Positions 18,264 through 27,170 are shown, numbered from the stretch's first letter. The stretch: DNA of 64,000 bases from Leisingera daeponensis DSM 23529 (GCF_000473145.1 NZ_KI421500.1:3611583-3675582); one strand, 5' to 3'. Notes: a model not told the origin generated them from the letters alone. Program-made: numbers and translations.

Positions 18264-18692
18264 ATGCTCACGATTGGCAGTTTGGGAAAGAAAACTGGCA
18301 CCAAAGTCCAGACGATCCGCTATTATGAACAGATAGGCCTGATGCCTGAGCCAGGGAGGACAGAAGGCGGTCAGCGGCGCTATGGCGAGGCCGAACTTGA
18401 CCGGCTGTCCTTCATCCGTCACGCACGCCAGCTCGGCTTTTCTCTGGATGCAATCCGGGAACTTCTCGATCTGAGCGACCATCCGGACCGGTCCTGCGAC
18501 GAAGCCGATGCTATAGCCCGGCGGCAGTTGAAGCAGGTGTATCAGCGGATTGCCCGCCTGGAAGCACTGCGCACCGAACTCGAACGCATGGTGCATGAAT
18601 GCAGCGGCGGCAAGACATCGGATTGCCGGGTACTAGAGGTGCTCCGCGATCATGCCGAATGTCTGACCGAGCACGACGAGATCGGGGCATGA
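18264..18692 (+). CDS. MerR-family metal-responsive regulator (ZntR/CadR/PbrR-like)
   Basis: 142 residues. An N-terminal winged helix (TIGSLGKKTGTKVQTIRYYEQIGLM) is followed by a long dimer helix and metal-loop cysteines: SCDEAD, then HECSGGKTSDC...LRDHAEC. This Cys/His set resembles Zn-, Cd- or Pb-sensing members. Such proteins bend long-spacer promoters into active form when metal binds. The likely targets are the dyad promoters at 9072, 10244, 18230 and 18869. The ribosome site is an 8-G run at 18251-18258. Confidence 0.9.
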   Translation: MLTIGSLGKKTGTKVQTIRYYEQIGLMPEPGRTEGGQRRYGEAELDRLSFIRHARQLGFSLDAIRELLDLSDHPDRSCDEADAIARRQLKQVYQRIARLEALRTELERMVHECSGGKTSDCRVLEVLRDHAECLTEHDEIGA

Positions 18693-18719
18693 GTGCAGCT
18701 CTCACTTATGCGAGGCGGC

Positions 18720-18833
18720 GCGCGATTCGGCACTGACATGCCTGCTTTCGAAGGCGAACTCAGCGAGCAAGAAATCTGGATGATCATCGCCTACATGAGG
18801 TCGGGGTTCCCTGACACTGCCAAATCTGAGTAG
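18720..18833 (+). pseudogene. relic of a cytochrome c C-terminus
   Basis: In frame with a stop at 18831-18833, the sequence reads GTDMPAFEGELSEQEIWMII then AYMRSGFP. This is the distal part of a class I cytochrome c, with the methionine haem ligand (MPAF) and final helix. No CxxCH upstream segment is present and merR abuts it. It is a truncated remnant, probably left by rearrangement of the metal island. Confidence 0.6.
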
Positions 18834-18868
18834 GCCTGCGGACCGAGGGGGTAATCGACGAAAAGTGC

Positions 18869-18899
18869 TTGAAGCTACAGTCACTGTAGCAGCTACACC
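18869..18899 (+). promoter_or_regulatory. MerR-type promoter upstream of the transglutaminase-like gene
   Basis: TTGAAG (-35, 18869-18874), a perfect 7-bp dyad GCTACAG-TCA-CTGTAGC (18874-18890) and TACACC (-10, 18894-18899) with a 19-bp spacer. It is the most symmetric of the four dyads. It points at the gene starting at 18929. Confidence 0.65.
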
Positions 18900-18928
18900 T
18901 CTTCTCACACGATTCGAGGAGAGATGCA

Positions 18929-19699
18929 GTGTATTCCGAAGATCCGCTTCTTCAGCCTACGAGGCTATTGAACTTTGAACATACGGCTATCGCCGGGCTC
19001 ATCACGGACCGCGGGTGGAAGGATCTGGCGCAGCATGAGCAGATTGGCGAGGTCTACGACTTCGTACGCAATGAGATTGCCTTTGGTTACAACCGCGCGG
19101 ACGACATCCCTGCCTCCAAGGTTCTCGCCGACGGCTACGGCCAGTGCAACACCAAGGGCACACTGCTCATGGCGCTTTTGCGCGGAGTGGGTGTGCGGTG
19201 CCGGCTGCATGGTTTCACAATCCACAAGGAGCTGCAGCGGGGCGTGGTGCCAGAGATCGTCTATCCAATTGCGCCAGACGAGATCCTGCATTCCTGGGTG
19301 GAGGCCGAGACAGAGGAAGGCTGGGTCAATCTCGAGGGTTTCATCCTTGACGAGCCATTCTTAGGGACGCTCCAGGTCACCTTTGCCGGTTCCGAAAGTC
19401 TATGCGGCTATGGCGCCGGAACCAGTTGTTTAAGCGCAGCGCCAGTCGCTTGGACAGGCGGCGACACCTACATTCAGAAAACCGGTATCGCCCGGGATTT
19501 TGGAACATTCGACGCGCCGGACGATTTCTACCGGGATCACCGGCAGGCGTTCGGAATTTTGCGTGACTGGCTCTTTCGCAAGGTCATCCGCCACTGGATG
19601 AATGCTCGTGTCCGCGCAATACGGTCCGGGCGCGTCCCGCGTATTCCTGGTCTGGATTTGACCAATCACCGCCACGGGGAAAATCAGGATGCCGCATGA
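18929..19699 (+). CDS. transglutaminase-like cysteine protease-fold protein
   Basis: 256 residues from GTG 18929, with CGAGGAG 8 bases upstream. The Transglut_core pattern is visible: DGYGQCNTKGTLLMALLRGVGV with the catalytic Cys at about residue 74, then LHSWVEAETEEGWVNLEGF with the His. There is no signal peptide. Members of this fold act as peptidases, peptide N-glycanases or crosslinkers; the substrate cannot be told. Its promoter carries the best MerR-type dyad in the island, so it is probably metal-induced. From 19700 to 19907 I see no supportable gene. Confidence 0.75.
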   Translation: MYSEDPLLQPTRLLNFEHTAIAGLITDRGWKDLAQHEQIGEVYDFVRNEIAFGYNRADDIPASKVLADGYGQCNTKGTLLMALLRGVGVRCRLHGFTIHKELQRGVVPEIVYPIAPDEILHSWVEAETEEGWVNLEGFILDEPFLGTLQVTFAGSESLCGYGAGTSCLSAAPVAWTGGDTYIQKTGIARDFGTFDAPDDFYRDHRQAFGILRDWLFRKVIRHWMNARVRAIRSGRVPRIPGLDLTNHRHGENQDAA

Positions 19700-19907
19700 T
19701 GACGGTACCGCTCAAATCGACTTCGAATCCGTGTCTTCTTTGCGATCTGAGCAAACCCGCTCATTACCTCTGCGCCAGCGACTTCGTCCTAATGCAGGAA
19801 GCTGCCCTAACAACCTCGGATTGCGGACACCTTGAAGAATTACAGGGGCACTTCCGAGTATCTTATGAGCCTGCTGGCCGACGCTTTCCGAGCAAGCGAG
19901 CAACAAG

Positions 19908-20366
19908 TTACTTCTTATCCCGATCCTGGGTGAAGGCACGGAACACAGCCAAGGTTTCTTCGCTGACGTGGTGCTCGATCCCTTCGGCATCAAATTCAGC
20001 CACCTCTTGCGATACGCCGATGGCCACGAGGAATTCCACCACGATCCTATGTCGCTTACGGCAGGCTTCGGCCAGCTGGCGGCCCTCTTCCGTCAGGCGT
20101 ATTGAGCGGTAGGGCTCTTGCAGTATCAGCCCTTCCCGTTTCAGGCGGTTCAGGTTCTTGGAGACCGTGGGCTGGGTGACGCCAAGCCGCTCGGCGATTT
20201 CAACAGGCCGCGCCGAGCCGTTCAAGTGTATTAGCTCAGCAATCAGTTCGACATAATCCTCGACCATCTCGCTTTGATGAGCCGAGCGTACGGCCTCAAA
20301 ACTGCTTGCCTGTTCATCAGGGCTTCGGCTGAGGCCGTTTTCATCTGTTTTGGTCATGTCGCTCAT
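19908..20366 (-). CDS. mntR: MntR, manganese-responsive DtxR-family repressor
   Basis: 152 residues from ATG 20366 (20357 is an alternative). The sequence closely follows E. coli MntR: DDYVELI-like EDYVELIAELI, the wHTH GVTQPTVSKNLNRL, and the metal-site segment DAEGIEHHVSEETL. It should bind DNA when loaded with Mn(II) and repress Mn-uptake genes. It is divergent from the di-haem/ABC operon, whose promoter contains a matching dyad. Confidence 0.93.
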   Translation of the reverse strand: MSDMTKTDENGLSRSPDEQASSFEAVRSAHQSEMVEDYVELIAELIHLNGSARPVEIAERLGVTQPTVSKNLNRLKREGLILQEPYRSIRLTEEGRQLAEACRKRHRIVVEFLVAIGVSQEVAEFDAEGIEHHVSEETLAVFRAFTQDRDKK

Positions 20367-20414
20367 AAAGTCGCAAGTCGGTCTGGCCTCCCTGTATGCC
20401 TGCAACAAAGCGGG

Positions 20415-20458
20415 TTGACAACGGCATAGAAGAAGCCACACAATTTAGCCAAAGCTAA
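20415..20458 (+). promoter_or_regulatory. promoter with MntR box
   Basis: A perfect -35 TTGACA (20415-20420), a -10 CACAAT (20439-20444, 18-bp spacer) and, just downstream, the dyad TTAGC-CAAA-GCTAA (20445-20458). The known E. coli MntR box has the core TAGC-n4-GCTA, so this fits well. Its position over the transcription start predicts Mn-dependent repression of the operon beginning at 20476. Confidence 0.7.
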
Positions 20459-20475
20459 CATTTGTAGGCTCAGCC

Positions 20476-22329
20476 ATGAAAAACCTCATCACAACGGCAC
20501 TGGTCGGCCTATTGCCGGTGGCCGCGGGGGCCACAGCGATCGAGCAGGCCCCTTGGGCGCCGCGCTCTGCCGCTTACCGCCTGACACTGTTCATGGGGAA
20601 CCTGACCCCGGTTCCCTGGGAAGAAATCGAAAACAGCTGGACCGCGCCGGCGCCAGGCAGCGCATTGCCTGAAGATGCCATGTCGCGGGTGACCCCGGAT
20701 GAGGCCGGCGCGATCAGCGCGGCGCTTGCTGCACAAGACCGCCAGGCGCTGTTCGAGGCTGCCACGGCTGCCGTGGCTCAGGGTATCCTGCGTCACCTGG
20801 CGGCGGCAGAGACTGCGCTTGGACAGCCCAACGCAGCGCATGAGATTGCTAGCGCCGAAGCGCTGTTCCGGGCGTTCGAGGACGGCATCAAGGCAGCGGA
20901 TGCCAAAGCCGCGCGCGATCTGGGGCGGGCATGGCTCGTCCTGAACTCCTCGCTCGGCACCGCTGGCGTGCTTGGCCATGGGTCACAAGAGACCGATGCA
21001 GAGCGCTTTGCCGCAGCACGTGCAACGCTCGAAACCTATCTGACAGAGAATTATTTGCCTGCTGCTTATGCGGAACGTCAAAAGCTGACCCCGGTCCCCG
21101 AAAGCGCGGTGCGCTCCGGAACGCCGGTGACACTGCCTGCAACTTTGCCGCCGGGGTCGAATATCGCCGATCAGCGGGAACTGCCCCGGCTGGTGCTGCA
21201 ATTCGAAGAGGCGGGTGAGGATGAGGCCAACCTGCCGCTGGTTGCCTATGGGGACATGCTGTTCGACAGCCCGGAAATCTTTGGCGGCCCTGCCCGCGAA
21301 CTGGGTATTGCCTGCTCCACCTGCCACAACCGCTCAGATGTGAATAGGGACTTCTTCATCCCCGGATTATCGAAGTACGCGGGCGGCATGGATGTGGACG
21401 GGTCCTTCTTCAACCCGATGTTCAATGACCGGGTGGACGATCATCTGGATACGCCTTCGATGCGGGGTATCCGCTTTACCGCGCCTTATGGGCGCGACGG
21501 ACGCGAGCCCAGCTTGCGGCGGTTCATCCGCAATGTGATTGTGACCGAGTTTGCCGGGGAGGAACCGACCCCCTTCCAGCTGGACGCGCTGGAGGCCTAT
21601 GTCAAACAATTCGACTTTCTTCCGAACCCGAAAATCGACAGAGCGGGCAGGCTGACGGATCTGGCCTCGGACGCGGCCAAGCGCGGGGAAGAGCTGTTCA
21701 ACACAGAATTTGCCGGACTGGGTGACCGCTCCTGCGCCTCGTGCCACACGCCCGGGCGTAACTTCCGCGACGGTCTTACCTACGACATCGGCACCGCCGA
21801 GCCCCCCTTCCCGGGCGGTACGCCAATCCACTTTGAAACGCCCACCCTGCGCAATATCAACTTCACCGCGCCCTATATGCACGACGGGTCGCTGCCAACG
21901 CTGGCCAGCGTGGTGGACTGGTTCGATGACAGCAAGGATCTGGGATTGGATGCGGCGCAGCGTGCCGATCTGACCGCCTATCTCGGGGCTGTTGGAGATG
22001 GCGAGGAGCCATATCAGGCGTTTGAAGGCCGCGACAGCGTGTTCCGCCTGTCCTGGGAAGAACTGACCACTTTCGCAAGTACCCTGGATACGTTGCTGCC
22101 GATGCGCGATGCCGAAAACATCGCGCTGCTGGTGGATACGGTCGCCCCCGATCTGGCGGCGGATGCAAGCGTCATGGTCAATCAGAGCTCCAAGCCGGAG
22201 ATCTATGAGTTCTCTGCTATTCTGCGGGCTGTCGGTGATGCCAGTGCCGCGGGCGATTGGGAAGAGGCAGGCCGCCAGTGGGACCTGTTCAAGGCGATGC
22301 AAGCCGATATTGACGAGAGGATGTTCTGA
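20476..22329 (+). CDS. large periplasmic di-haem peroxidase-like (MauG/CcpA superfamily) protein
   Basis: 617 residues with a Sec signal (TTALVGLLPVAAGATA). An N-terminal helical region of ~220 residues has no match I recognise. A di-haem domain follows with CSTCH (~280) and CASCH (~420), plus motifs such as DTPSMRGIRFTAPYGRDG and ETPTLRNINFTAPYMHDG. A C-terminal helical ~100 residues contains MRDAENIALLVD. The family includes peroxidases and MauG-type oxidases, so a redox role in the periplasm is likely. It is the first gene of a Mn-regulated operon and its stop overlaps the next start (TGATG). Confidence 0.85.
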   Translation: MKNLITTALVGLLPVAAGATAIEQAPWAPRSAAYRLTLFMGNLTPVPWEEIENSWTAPAPGSALPEDAMSRVTPDEAGAISAALAAQDRQALFEAATAAVAQGILRHLAAAETALGQPNAAHEIASAEALFRAFEDGIKAADAKAARDLGRAWLVLNSSLGTAGVLGHGSQETDAERFAAARATLETYLTENYLPAAYAERQKLTPVPESAVRSGTPVTLPATLPPGSNIADQRELPRLVLQFEEAGEDEANLPLVAYGDMLFDSPEIFGGPARELGIACSTCHNRSDVNRDFFIPGLSKYAGGMDVDGSFFNPMFNDRVDDHLDTPSMRGIRFTAPYGRDGREPSLRRFIRNVIVTEFAGEEPTPFQLDALEAYVKQFDFLPNPKIDRAGRLTDLASDAAKRGEELFNTEFAGLGDRSCASCHTPGRNFRDGLTYDIGTAEPPFPGGTPIHFETPTLRNINFTAPYMHDGSLPTLASVVDWFDDSKDLGLDAAQRADLTAYLGAVGDGEEPYQAFEGRDSVFRLSWEELTTFASTLDTLLPMRDAENIALLVDTVAPDLAADASVMVNQSSKPEIYEFSAILRAVGDASAAGDWEEAGRQWDLFKAMQADIDERMF

Positions 22330-23189
22330 TGCTGTCGCGCCGCAATTTTCTGGCAGTATCTGCCGCAGCCCTCGCCGCGCCGGCGCTGGCATCGGCGGGT
22401 GAGGGGCTGAAACTGGCCTTCATCCCGCAAGAGAACCCCGAAAAGCTGCTGGGCGACATCGAGAGGGTCACGAGCTGGCTGTCCGAAAGGATGGGGATGC
22501 CGGTTACGGGGTTTGTGACCTTCGACCATGCCGCCGCCGTAGAGGCGCTGCGCAATGGCGATGCCGACATATCTTTCATGGGCGCCCTGCCTTTTGTTCT
22601 GGCTGAGGATCAGATTGGCGCCGTGCCGCTGCTGTCCGAAGTCTACCGCGGGCAGCCGAGCTATGCGGGCCGGGTCTTCGTTCGCAAGGACAGCGGGATC
22701 GAAACACTGGCCGACCTCAAAGGGCGCGACATTGCCTTTGCCGATCCGGTGTCGGAGTCGGGCTATCTCTACCCGCTTGACCTGTTCGTGCGCGAAGGGC
22801 TCATTGCCGATGCCGCCGATGCGGATAATTTCTTTGGCCGGAAGTTCTTTGCCGGGGGCTATCAGCAGGCGATGCAGGCCATGGCGAACGGCCTCGTGGA
22901 TGCCGCCGGCGCCAGCCAGTATGCCGATCTTCTGCTGACACCGGAGCAGCAAGCAGAGGTCAAAGTCCTGGCCGAAAGCGAACAGATCCCAAGCCATGCG
23001 GTTGTCGCCCGGCCCGGCCTGGACAAGGGCGTGCAGGCCAAATTCGTCGAAACCATGCTCCTGCTCAATGAGCCAGGCAACCGTTACCTGCTGGCGTATC
23101 TCTATGGGCCGGACGGCTACATTGCGGCGGACCGGGGCGTCTATGAGGGCGTGCGTGAGACCGCACGGCGCTACGGGTATCTGAAATGA
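22329..23189 (+). CDS. PhnD-like ABC transporter substrate-binding protein
   Basis: 286 residues with a Tat-type signal (SRRNFLAVSAAALAAPALA). It belongs to the phosphate/phosphite/phosphonate-binding (PhnD/PtxB) superfamily: GLKLAFIPQENPEKLL at the mature start, GDADISFMGALPFVLA, and LKGRDIAFADPVSESGYLYP. Family members usually bind phosphorus oxyanions. However, the MntR box suggests a manganese-linked ligand, so the substrate is open. The gene is coupled to its neighbours by overlapping start and stop codons. Confidence 0.85.
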   Translation: MLSRRNFLAVSAAALAAPALASAGEGLKLAFIPQENPEKLLGDIERVTSWLSERMGMPVTGFVTFDHAAAVEALRNGDADISFMGALPFVLAEDQIGAVPLLSEVYRGQPSYAGRVFVRKDSGIETLADLKGRDIAFADPVSESGYLYPLDLFVREGLIADAADADNFFGRKFFAGGYQQAMQAMANGLVDAAGASQYADLLLTPEQQAEVKVLAESEQIPSHAVVARPGLDKGVQAKFVETMLLLNEPGNRYLLAYLYGPDGYIAADRGVYEGVRETARRYGYLK

Positions 23190-23956
23190 CCGCAGCCTTC
23201 ACCCTGAATGCAGTGTCCCATCACTTCGACGGCGCCGCGGCGCTGCGCGAAGTGTCGCTCAGCGCTGCAGCGGGTGAACGGGTGGCGCTGCTTGGCCCGT
23301 CGGGCGCGGGGAAGTCCACCCTGCTCGCACTGCTCGACGGCCGCCTGCGCGGCTGGAGCGGTGAAGCCGAAGTACTCGGGGTGCCGCTTTCGGCAACGCA
23401 CGCGCCGGCGCGTGAGCAACGCACCGGCGTTGGGTTTATCTTTCAGGAGTTTGCGCTGGTTGACCGGCTGACCGTCTATCAGAATGTGATGAACGGGCGG
23501 CTTTCCCGGATGCGCATCTGGCCTTCCCTTTGGGGTCGGTTCGGCGAGCAGGATCACCTTAAAGTCGCTGCAGCACTCGAAGATACCGGGCTCTCCGATC
23601 TGGCCCGGCGCCGGGCGGACCAGCTTTCGGGGGGTCAGCGGCAGCGGGTGGCAATAGCGCGCTGCCTGGCGCAGGAACCCAGGCTGATCCTTGCAGACGA
23701 ACCGGTGAGCAACCTTGATCCCGCTCATGCGGAACGGATCCTTGGCCTGATCTCGGGCGCGGCGGAAAAGCGCGGCATCGGTGTCGTCTTCAGTTCGCAC
23801 CAGCCAGACTTGTCGCGCCGCTTTGCTGACCGGATCGTCGGGTTGCACGCGGGCGGTGTGCAGTTCGATAAGGCCTCAGGTCAGGTGACCAGCGACGACA
23901 TCGCCGAACTTTACCATGGCACAGCTCCCGGCGCCGGGCTGCGTGTGGTCAGCTGA
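23186..23956 (+). CDS. PhnC-like ABC transporter ATP-binding protein
   Basis: 256 residues with Walker A GPSGAGKST, signature LSGGQRQRVAIARC, Walker B LILADEP and the H-loop SSHQPD. It resembles PhnC-type ATPases of phosphonate importers. It overlaps the binding protein by four bases and the permease by one, forming a standard importer set that powers uptake across the inner membrane. Confidence 0.9.
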   Translation: MTAAFTLNAVSHHFDGAAALREVSLSAAAGERVALLGPSGAGKSTLLALLDGRLRGWSGEAEVLGVPLSATHAPAREQRTGVGFIFQEFALVDRLTVYQNVMNGRLSRMRIWPSLWGRFGEQDHLKVAAALEDTGLSDLARRRADQLSGGQRQRVAIARCLAQEPRLILADEPVSNLDPAHAERILGLISGAAEKRGIGVVFSSHQPDLSRRFADRIVGLHAGGVQFDKASGQVTSDDIAELYHGTAPGAGLRVVS

Positions 23957-24699
23957 TGAACCGGGCACTGATCTGGTTCGTGCTTGCCCTGGCCATTCTT
24001 TGGTCCGTCGCAAGCGCAGAAATGGGCCTGGAAAAGCTGCCTGGCGCAGGCGCGCGCCTGGGCGAATTCCTCGGGCGGATGATCCCGCCTGACCTGTCGG
24101 TTTGGCGCGAAGTTATGCGAGGCCTGGCGGAGACCCTACGAATTGCCATCCTCGGCACATTCTTTGCGGTCATCCTGTCCGCCGGGCTGGCAGTTCTTGC
24201 GGCCGAGACCCTTGTGCCCGCAGCCGTCTGGCGCCCGGTGCGCGGGCTTCTGGCAATGATCCGCTCCATTCCGCTGATCCTAGTGGCGATGCTTATGGTC
24301 GGTGCGGTGGGGCTTGGGCCATTGCCCGGAATCCTTGCCATCACCTTCCATGCCACAGGCATGCTGGCGAAATTCTATGCCGAGGCGATCGACAATGTGG
24401 CCGCCGCTCCGGTGGCGGCGCTGGAAAGCGCGGGCGCCAGCCGCACGCAGCAGCTGCGGTGGGCAATCTGGCCGCAGATGGCGCCGGTGATCCTGCGGGA
24501 CACCGTGTTCCGTTTCGAACTGAACCTGCGCGAGAGCCTGATACTTGGCATCGTCGGTGCGGGCGGCATCGGGCTCTATGTCCAGACCTATGTGCGTTCG
24601 TTCCAGTATGACAAGGCAGCGACGGTGACCCTGGCCATCGTCGTGCTTGTGCTCGCGTCGGAAGCGGTTAACTCCGCCTTGCACAAGCGGTTTTCCTGA
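23956..24699 (+). CDS. PhnE-like ABC transporter permease
   Basis: 247 residues with about six membrane helices and the EAA-loop motif (EAIDNVAAAPVAALESAGAS...AIWPQM) that docks the ATPase. It completes the importer encoded at 22329-23956. The last gene of the Mn-regulated operon; no further gene follows for ~750 bases. Confidence 0.88.
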   Translation: MNRALIWFVLALAILWSVASAEMGLEKLPGAGARLGEFLGRMIPPDLSVWREVMRGLAETLRIAILGTFFAVILSAGLAVLAAETLVPAAVWRPVRGLLAMIRSIPLILVAMLMVGAVGLGPLPGILAITFHATGMLAKFYAEAIDNVAAAPVAALESAGASRTQQLRWAIWPQMAPVILRDTVFRFELNLRESLILGIVGAGGIGLYVQTYVRSFQYDKAATVTLAIVVLVLASEAVNSALHKRFS

Positions 24700-24879
24700 G
24701 CACACTTTCAAAATCTTTACGACGGATGTGTGCGGCTGAAACGCTGAGCGGCGGGCGGTTCTTCACAGCGCGTGGCAGCGGCTTCTGAACTGAAGGCTGG
24801 AGCCAGGTAAAACAGAAGGGCTATAAAGCAGATCAGTTGAAGCCGAGCCATTCGCCTGCAAAGGACAGAATTACCAGGT

Positions 24880-25065
24880 GAAGCTGTCGTTTGAAGAAAA
24901 AAACGCCCAACTACGGCTTCGTCCCGAGTGTGTGAATTCCAGGCTGCAGATTTGCTGCAGCCCGCTGGAATGACCGTATTCTCCTCTGCAATGCAGCGGG
25001 TGGCATCCGGCGGTACAGCGGATCTGCGCGCTGCGAGCGCGCGCAGCAAGAAAATCAAAATTGCA
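24880..25065 (-). repeat. dispersed repeat left of the two-gene module
   Basis: The reverse complement contains CTGCATTGCAGAGGAGAA and GGCTGCAGCAAATCTGCAGC, matching CTGCATTGCAGAGGGGAA and CTTGCAGCAAGTCTGCAGC at 29190-29256. The two copies lie in inverted orientation around the genes at 25452-28897. The whole 24700-25451 gap holds no gene I can support. Confidence 0.5.
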
Positions 25066-25451
25066 GTATGGGCTCCGACCGGGCGTTCGCCGCGCCAGGC
25101 GTGAATGACGATAGGCAGCCCGAAGCGACCGTAGACAAGGGGTGCCGCGCCAAGGATGCTGCCGGTGCGAAATTCTATGGGCAGTTTCCCAGAAGCGGAC
25201 CCTCGGCTGAGCCAAGCTGCCTCGCGGGATACTGCGGGTTGCAGCGGGGACGGCGGAGCGCAGGAAGCCGCCGCTGCAAAGTTGCGAACCGTCTTCGCCC
25301 TTCGGAACCTGACCGGCCCATAGCTACCCTTCACCTTAAGTGCTCTTTTCTGCGCTGCGATGACCAAAAGAGACATTCGCAGAACATCCCGAGTTGTGAC
25401 CACGCTCCAAAGAACCTAGTTATAGACGCACAACCAAAGAGGTAGTGGCGA

Positions 25452-27170
25452 TTGAGTGAAATAATCCAAGTTAAACCAAACACCGTAAAACAGGAAATTC
25501 AGAAACTTGGCTTTCTGGGTTGCGTCTCGAAGCTAACGCTGTCTGCTTACAAGGACGAGGAATTGATGGCTGCCATAGCGGCCAATGCGTCAAAGCGTAA
25601 TCAGCTGTTCACTGATGAAGATCGAGAGGTTCTATCAACTTTAGACGTGTCGAGATTCTTCGAGGTTCAAGCGATCCTATGTGAAGTCATTCCCCTTCTT
25701 CAGACTGCACCATCCGAATTAATTGAACTGGTTCAGTTTCTTGTCGAAACAGGCGGCGCTGACCTTGCTGCCAATCAACCGAATGCTGCCTTCAGAAAAT
25801 GGTGTGAAGTTGACCCGCGTCGATCAGACGAAGTCATTCAGCTAGCTAAAGATGGGGACCAACTGGCCCGCCTTCACCTCGTGTTCGCGTTGCAAGCCAA
25901 GGCAGATTTCGACGAGGCGATCGCATGCCTTGATCGTAGCGACGAAGAACAATCAGCAGGTGTCCTGGCACTCTCGCGCATGCAGTTGAACTCGGACCAA
26001 GTCTTAGCCGCCTTAGAACAAACCATCGCGCTAGCATTGGCAGCGGACATCAAGACATCATGTGGTATCACTAAAGCCATCTACGACATTGTCGCGAAAG
26101 ATAAAGGCGTAGATCGCTCTTTGCTTCTCCCCGTTCTAGACAAACTTTTTGCCTCAATCGATGAGCACGTCGTCCATCTAGCAGCATCGTTGTTGAATTG
26201 GCACCAAGAGGAGATGAGCGAAGATGAGATACGCAAGTGCCTGCGACAACTTGCTTCTGTGAAACCCGAAAACAAGGGGACCGTCGATGAAATCGACATG
26301 GCTTTGTCGAAACTAGTTGCTAGAAACGAGATTCAGAGTGGGAGTTCTGCCGCCCGCGCGATCATCGACGTTTCTAAAGGTGCCATTGGTAGTGATGCGC
26401 TGGACTCATTCTTTCACAAACTGACCCATGGAAACTCAGAACAGCTTGCTTGGTTGACAGCGGACTGGTTGTCTTCGGGCAGCTTTTTCTCCTGTGCCGC
26501 CCTTAACCGAGCCATTTCTGAAATCAACCAAACTGCCCCTGTATTCGCTGTCGATGAAATTCAGCTTCCGGAAACCGCGAATGAGCAGATCTTTCTGTGC
26601 CGAAAAGCCATTGGCTATCTGTTCATCCATCCAATGACGGCAGCGGCCTTCTCTGTCGCCGTTTTGGAGCGTGGCCACCCTGAAGCCAAGCAGCATGCAA
26701 TCGACCTTCTCTACGATCCATTGCTACTAAGCTACAGTGGTGCTCTGAAGGACTGGCTCAAGGCCTTTGCCATAGACAACGAAACTAGTCGCACGGATAT
26801 CGAAGAGGTTTTGCAACGCGCACAGGCGGTTTGGGATGGTTGCAGGGAAGCCCGCGAAGTTGTCGAATTTGAGCCAAGTGAAAGCGCGCGTGCTGTGGTC
26901 AATTTCCAAAAGATGGAAGAAGCTGAACGCACGCGTGATGAGGCGGAACGAGGGTCCATTTTCGCAGATCTATTCACAACACAGCACCTGCTTTATGGCG
27001 ACAGGTCTGCCTTCAACATCATGACGAGTGCCGAGGAACTGGAACAAAAGACCATGCCCTTTTCAGAGATCAGCATAAGCTCCGAGCTACCGAAGGGAAT
27101 CTTTGTTGATCCCATCGGGCTGGACATGCTGCTACACCAGTTTCGCAACGAACGGATGGTTGAACAATGA
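25452..27170 (+). CDS. helical-repeat protein of unknown function, gene 1 of putative defence pair
   Basis: 572 residues from TTG 25452 (GAGGT ~10 bases upstream). It is soluble and almost wholly helical, with HEAT/ARM- or TPR-like character (e.g. DKLFASIDEHVVHLAASLLNW, SEDEIRKCLRQLASVKPENK). No signal peptide or catalytic motif is seen. The gene is clearly more AT-rich and uses different codons from its neighbours. It overlaps the PD-(D/E)XK-like gene by four bases (ATGA), so the two proteins are probably made together and may form a complex. I do not recognise it as any named defence system. Confidence 0.7.
   Translation: MSEIIQVKPNTVKQEIQKLGFLGCVSKLTLSAYKDEELMAAIAANASKRNQLFTDEDREVLSTLDVSRFFEVQAILCEVIPLLQTAPSELIELVQFLVETGGADLAANQPNAAFRKWCEVDPRRSDEVIQLAKDGDQLARLHLVFALQAKADFDEAIACLDRSDEEQSAGVLALSRMQLNSDQVLAALEQTIALALAADIKTSCGITKAIYDIVAKDKGVDRSLLLPVLDKLFASIDEHVVHLAASLLNWHQEEMSEDEIRKCLRQLASVKPENKGTVDEIDMALSKLVARNEIQSGSSAARAIIDVSKGAIGSDALDSFFHKLTHGNSEQLAWLTADWLSSGSFFSCAALNRAISEINQTAPVFAVDEIQLPETANEQIFLCRKAIGYLFIHPMTAAAFSVAVLERGHPEAKQHAIDLLYDPLLLSYSGALKDWLKAFAIDNETSRTDIEEVLQRAQAVWDGCREAREVVEFEPSESARAVVNFQKMEEAERTRDEAERGSIFADLFTTQHLLYGDRSAFNIMTSAEELEQKTMPFSEISISSELPKGIFVDPIGLDMLLHQFRNERMVEQ

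Noticed and set aside
19696..20112. Plus-strand frame overlapping the stop of the transglutaminase-like gene
   Set aside because: The ATGATGA overlap looks like coupling, but over half of the frame runs antisense to mntR and the remainder has no motif.
24717..25403. 228-codon minus-strand frame after the ABC permease
   Set aside because: Composition follows the dispersed repeat and no motif or ribosome site supports it.
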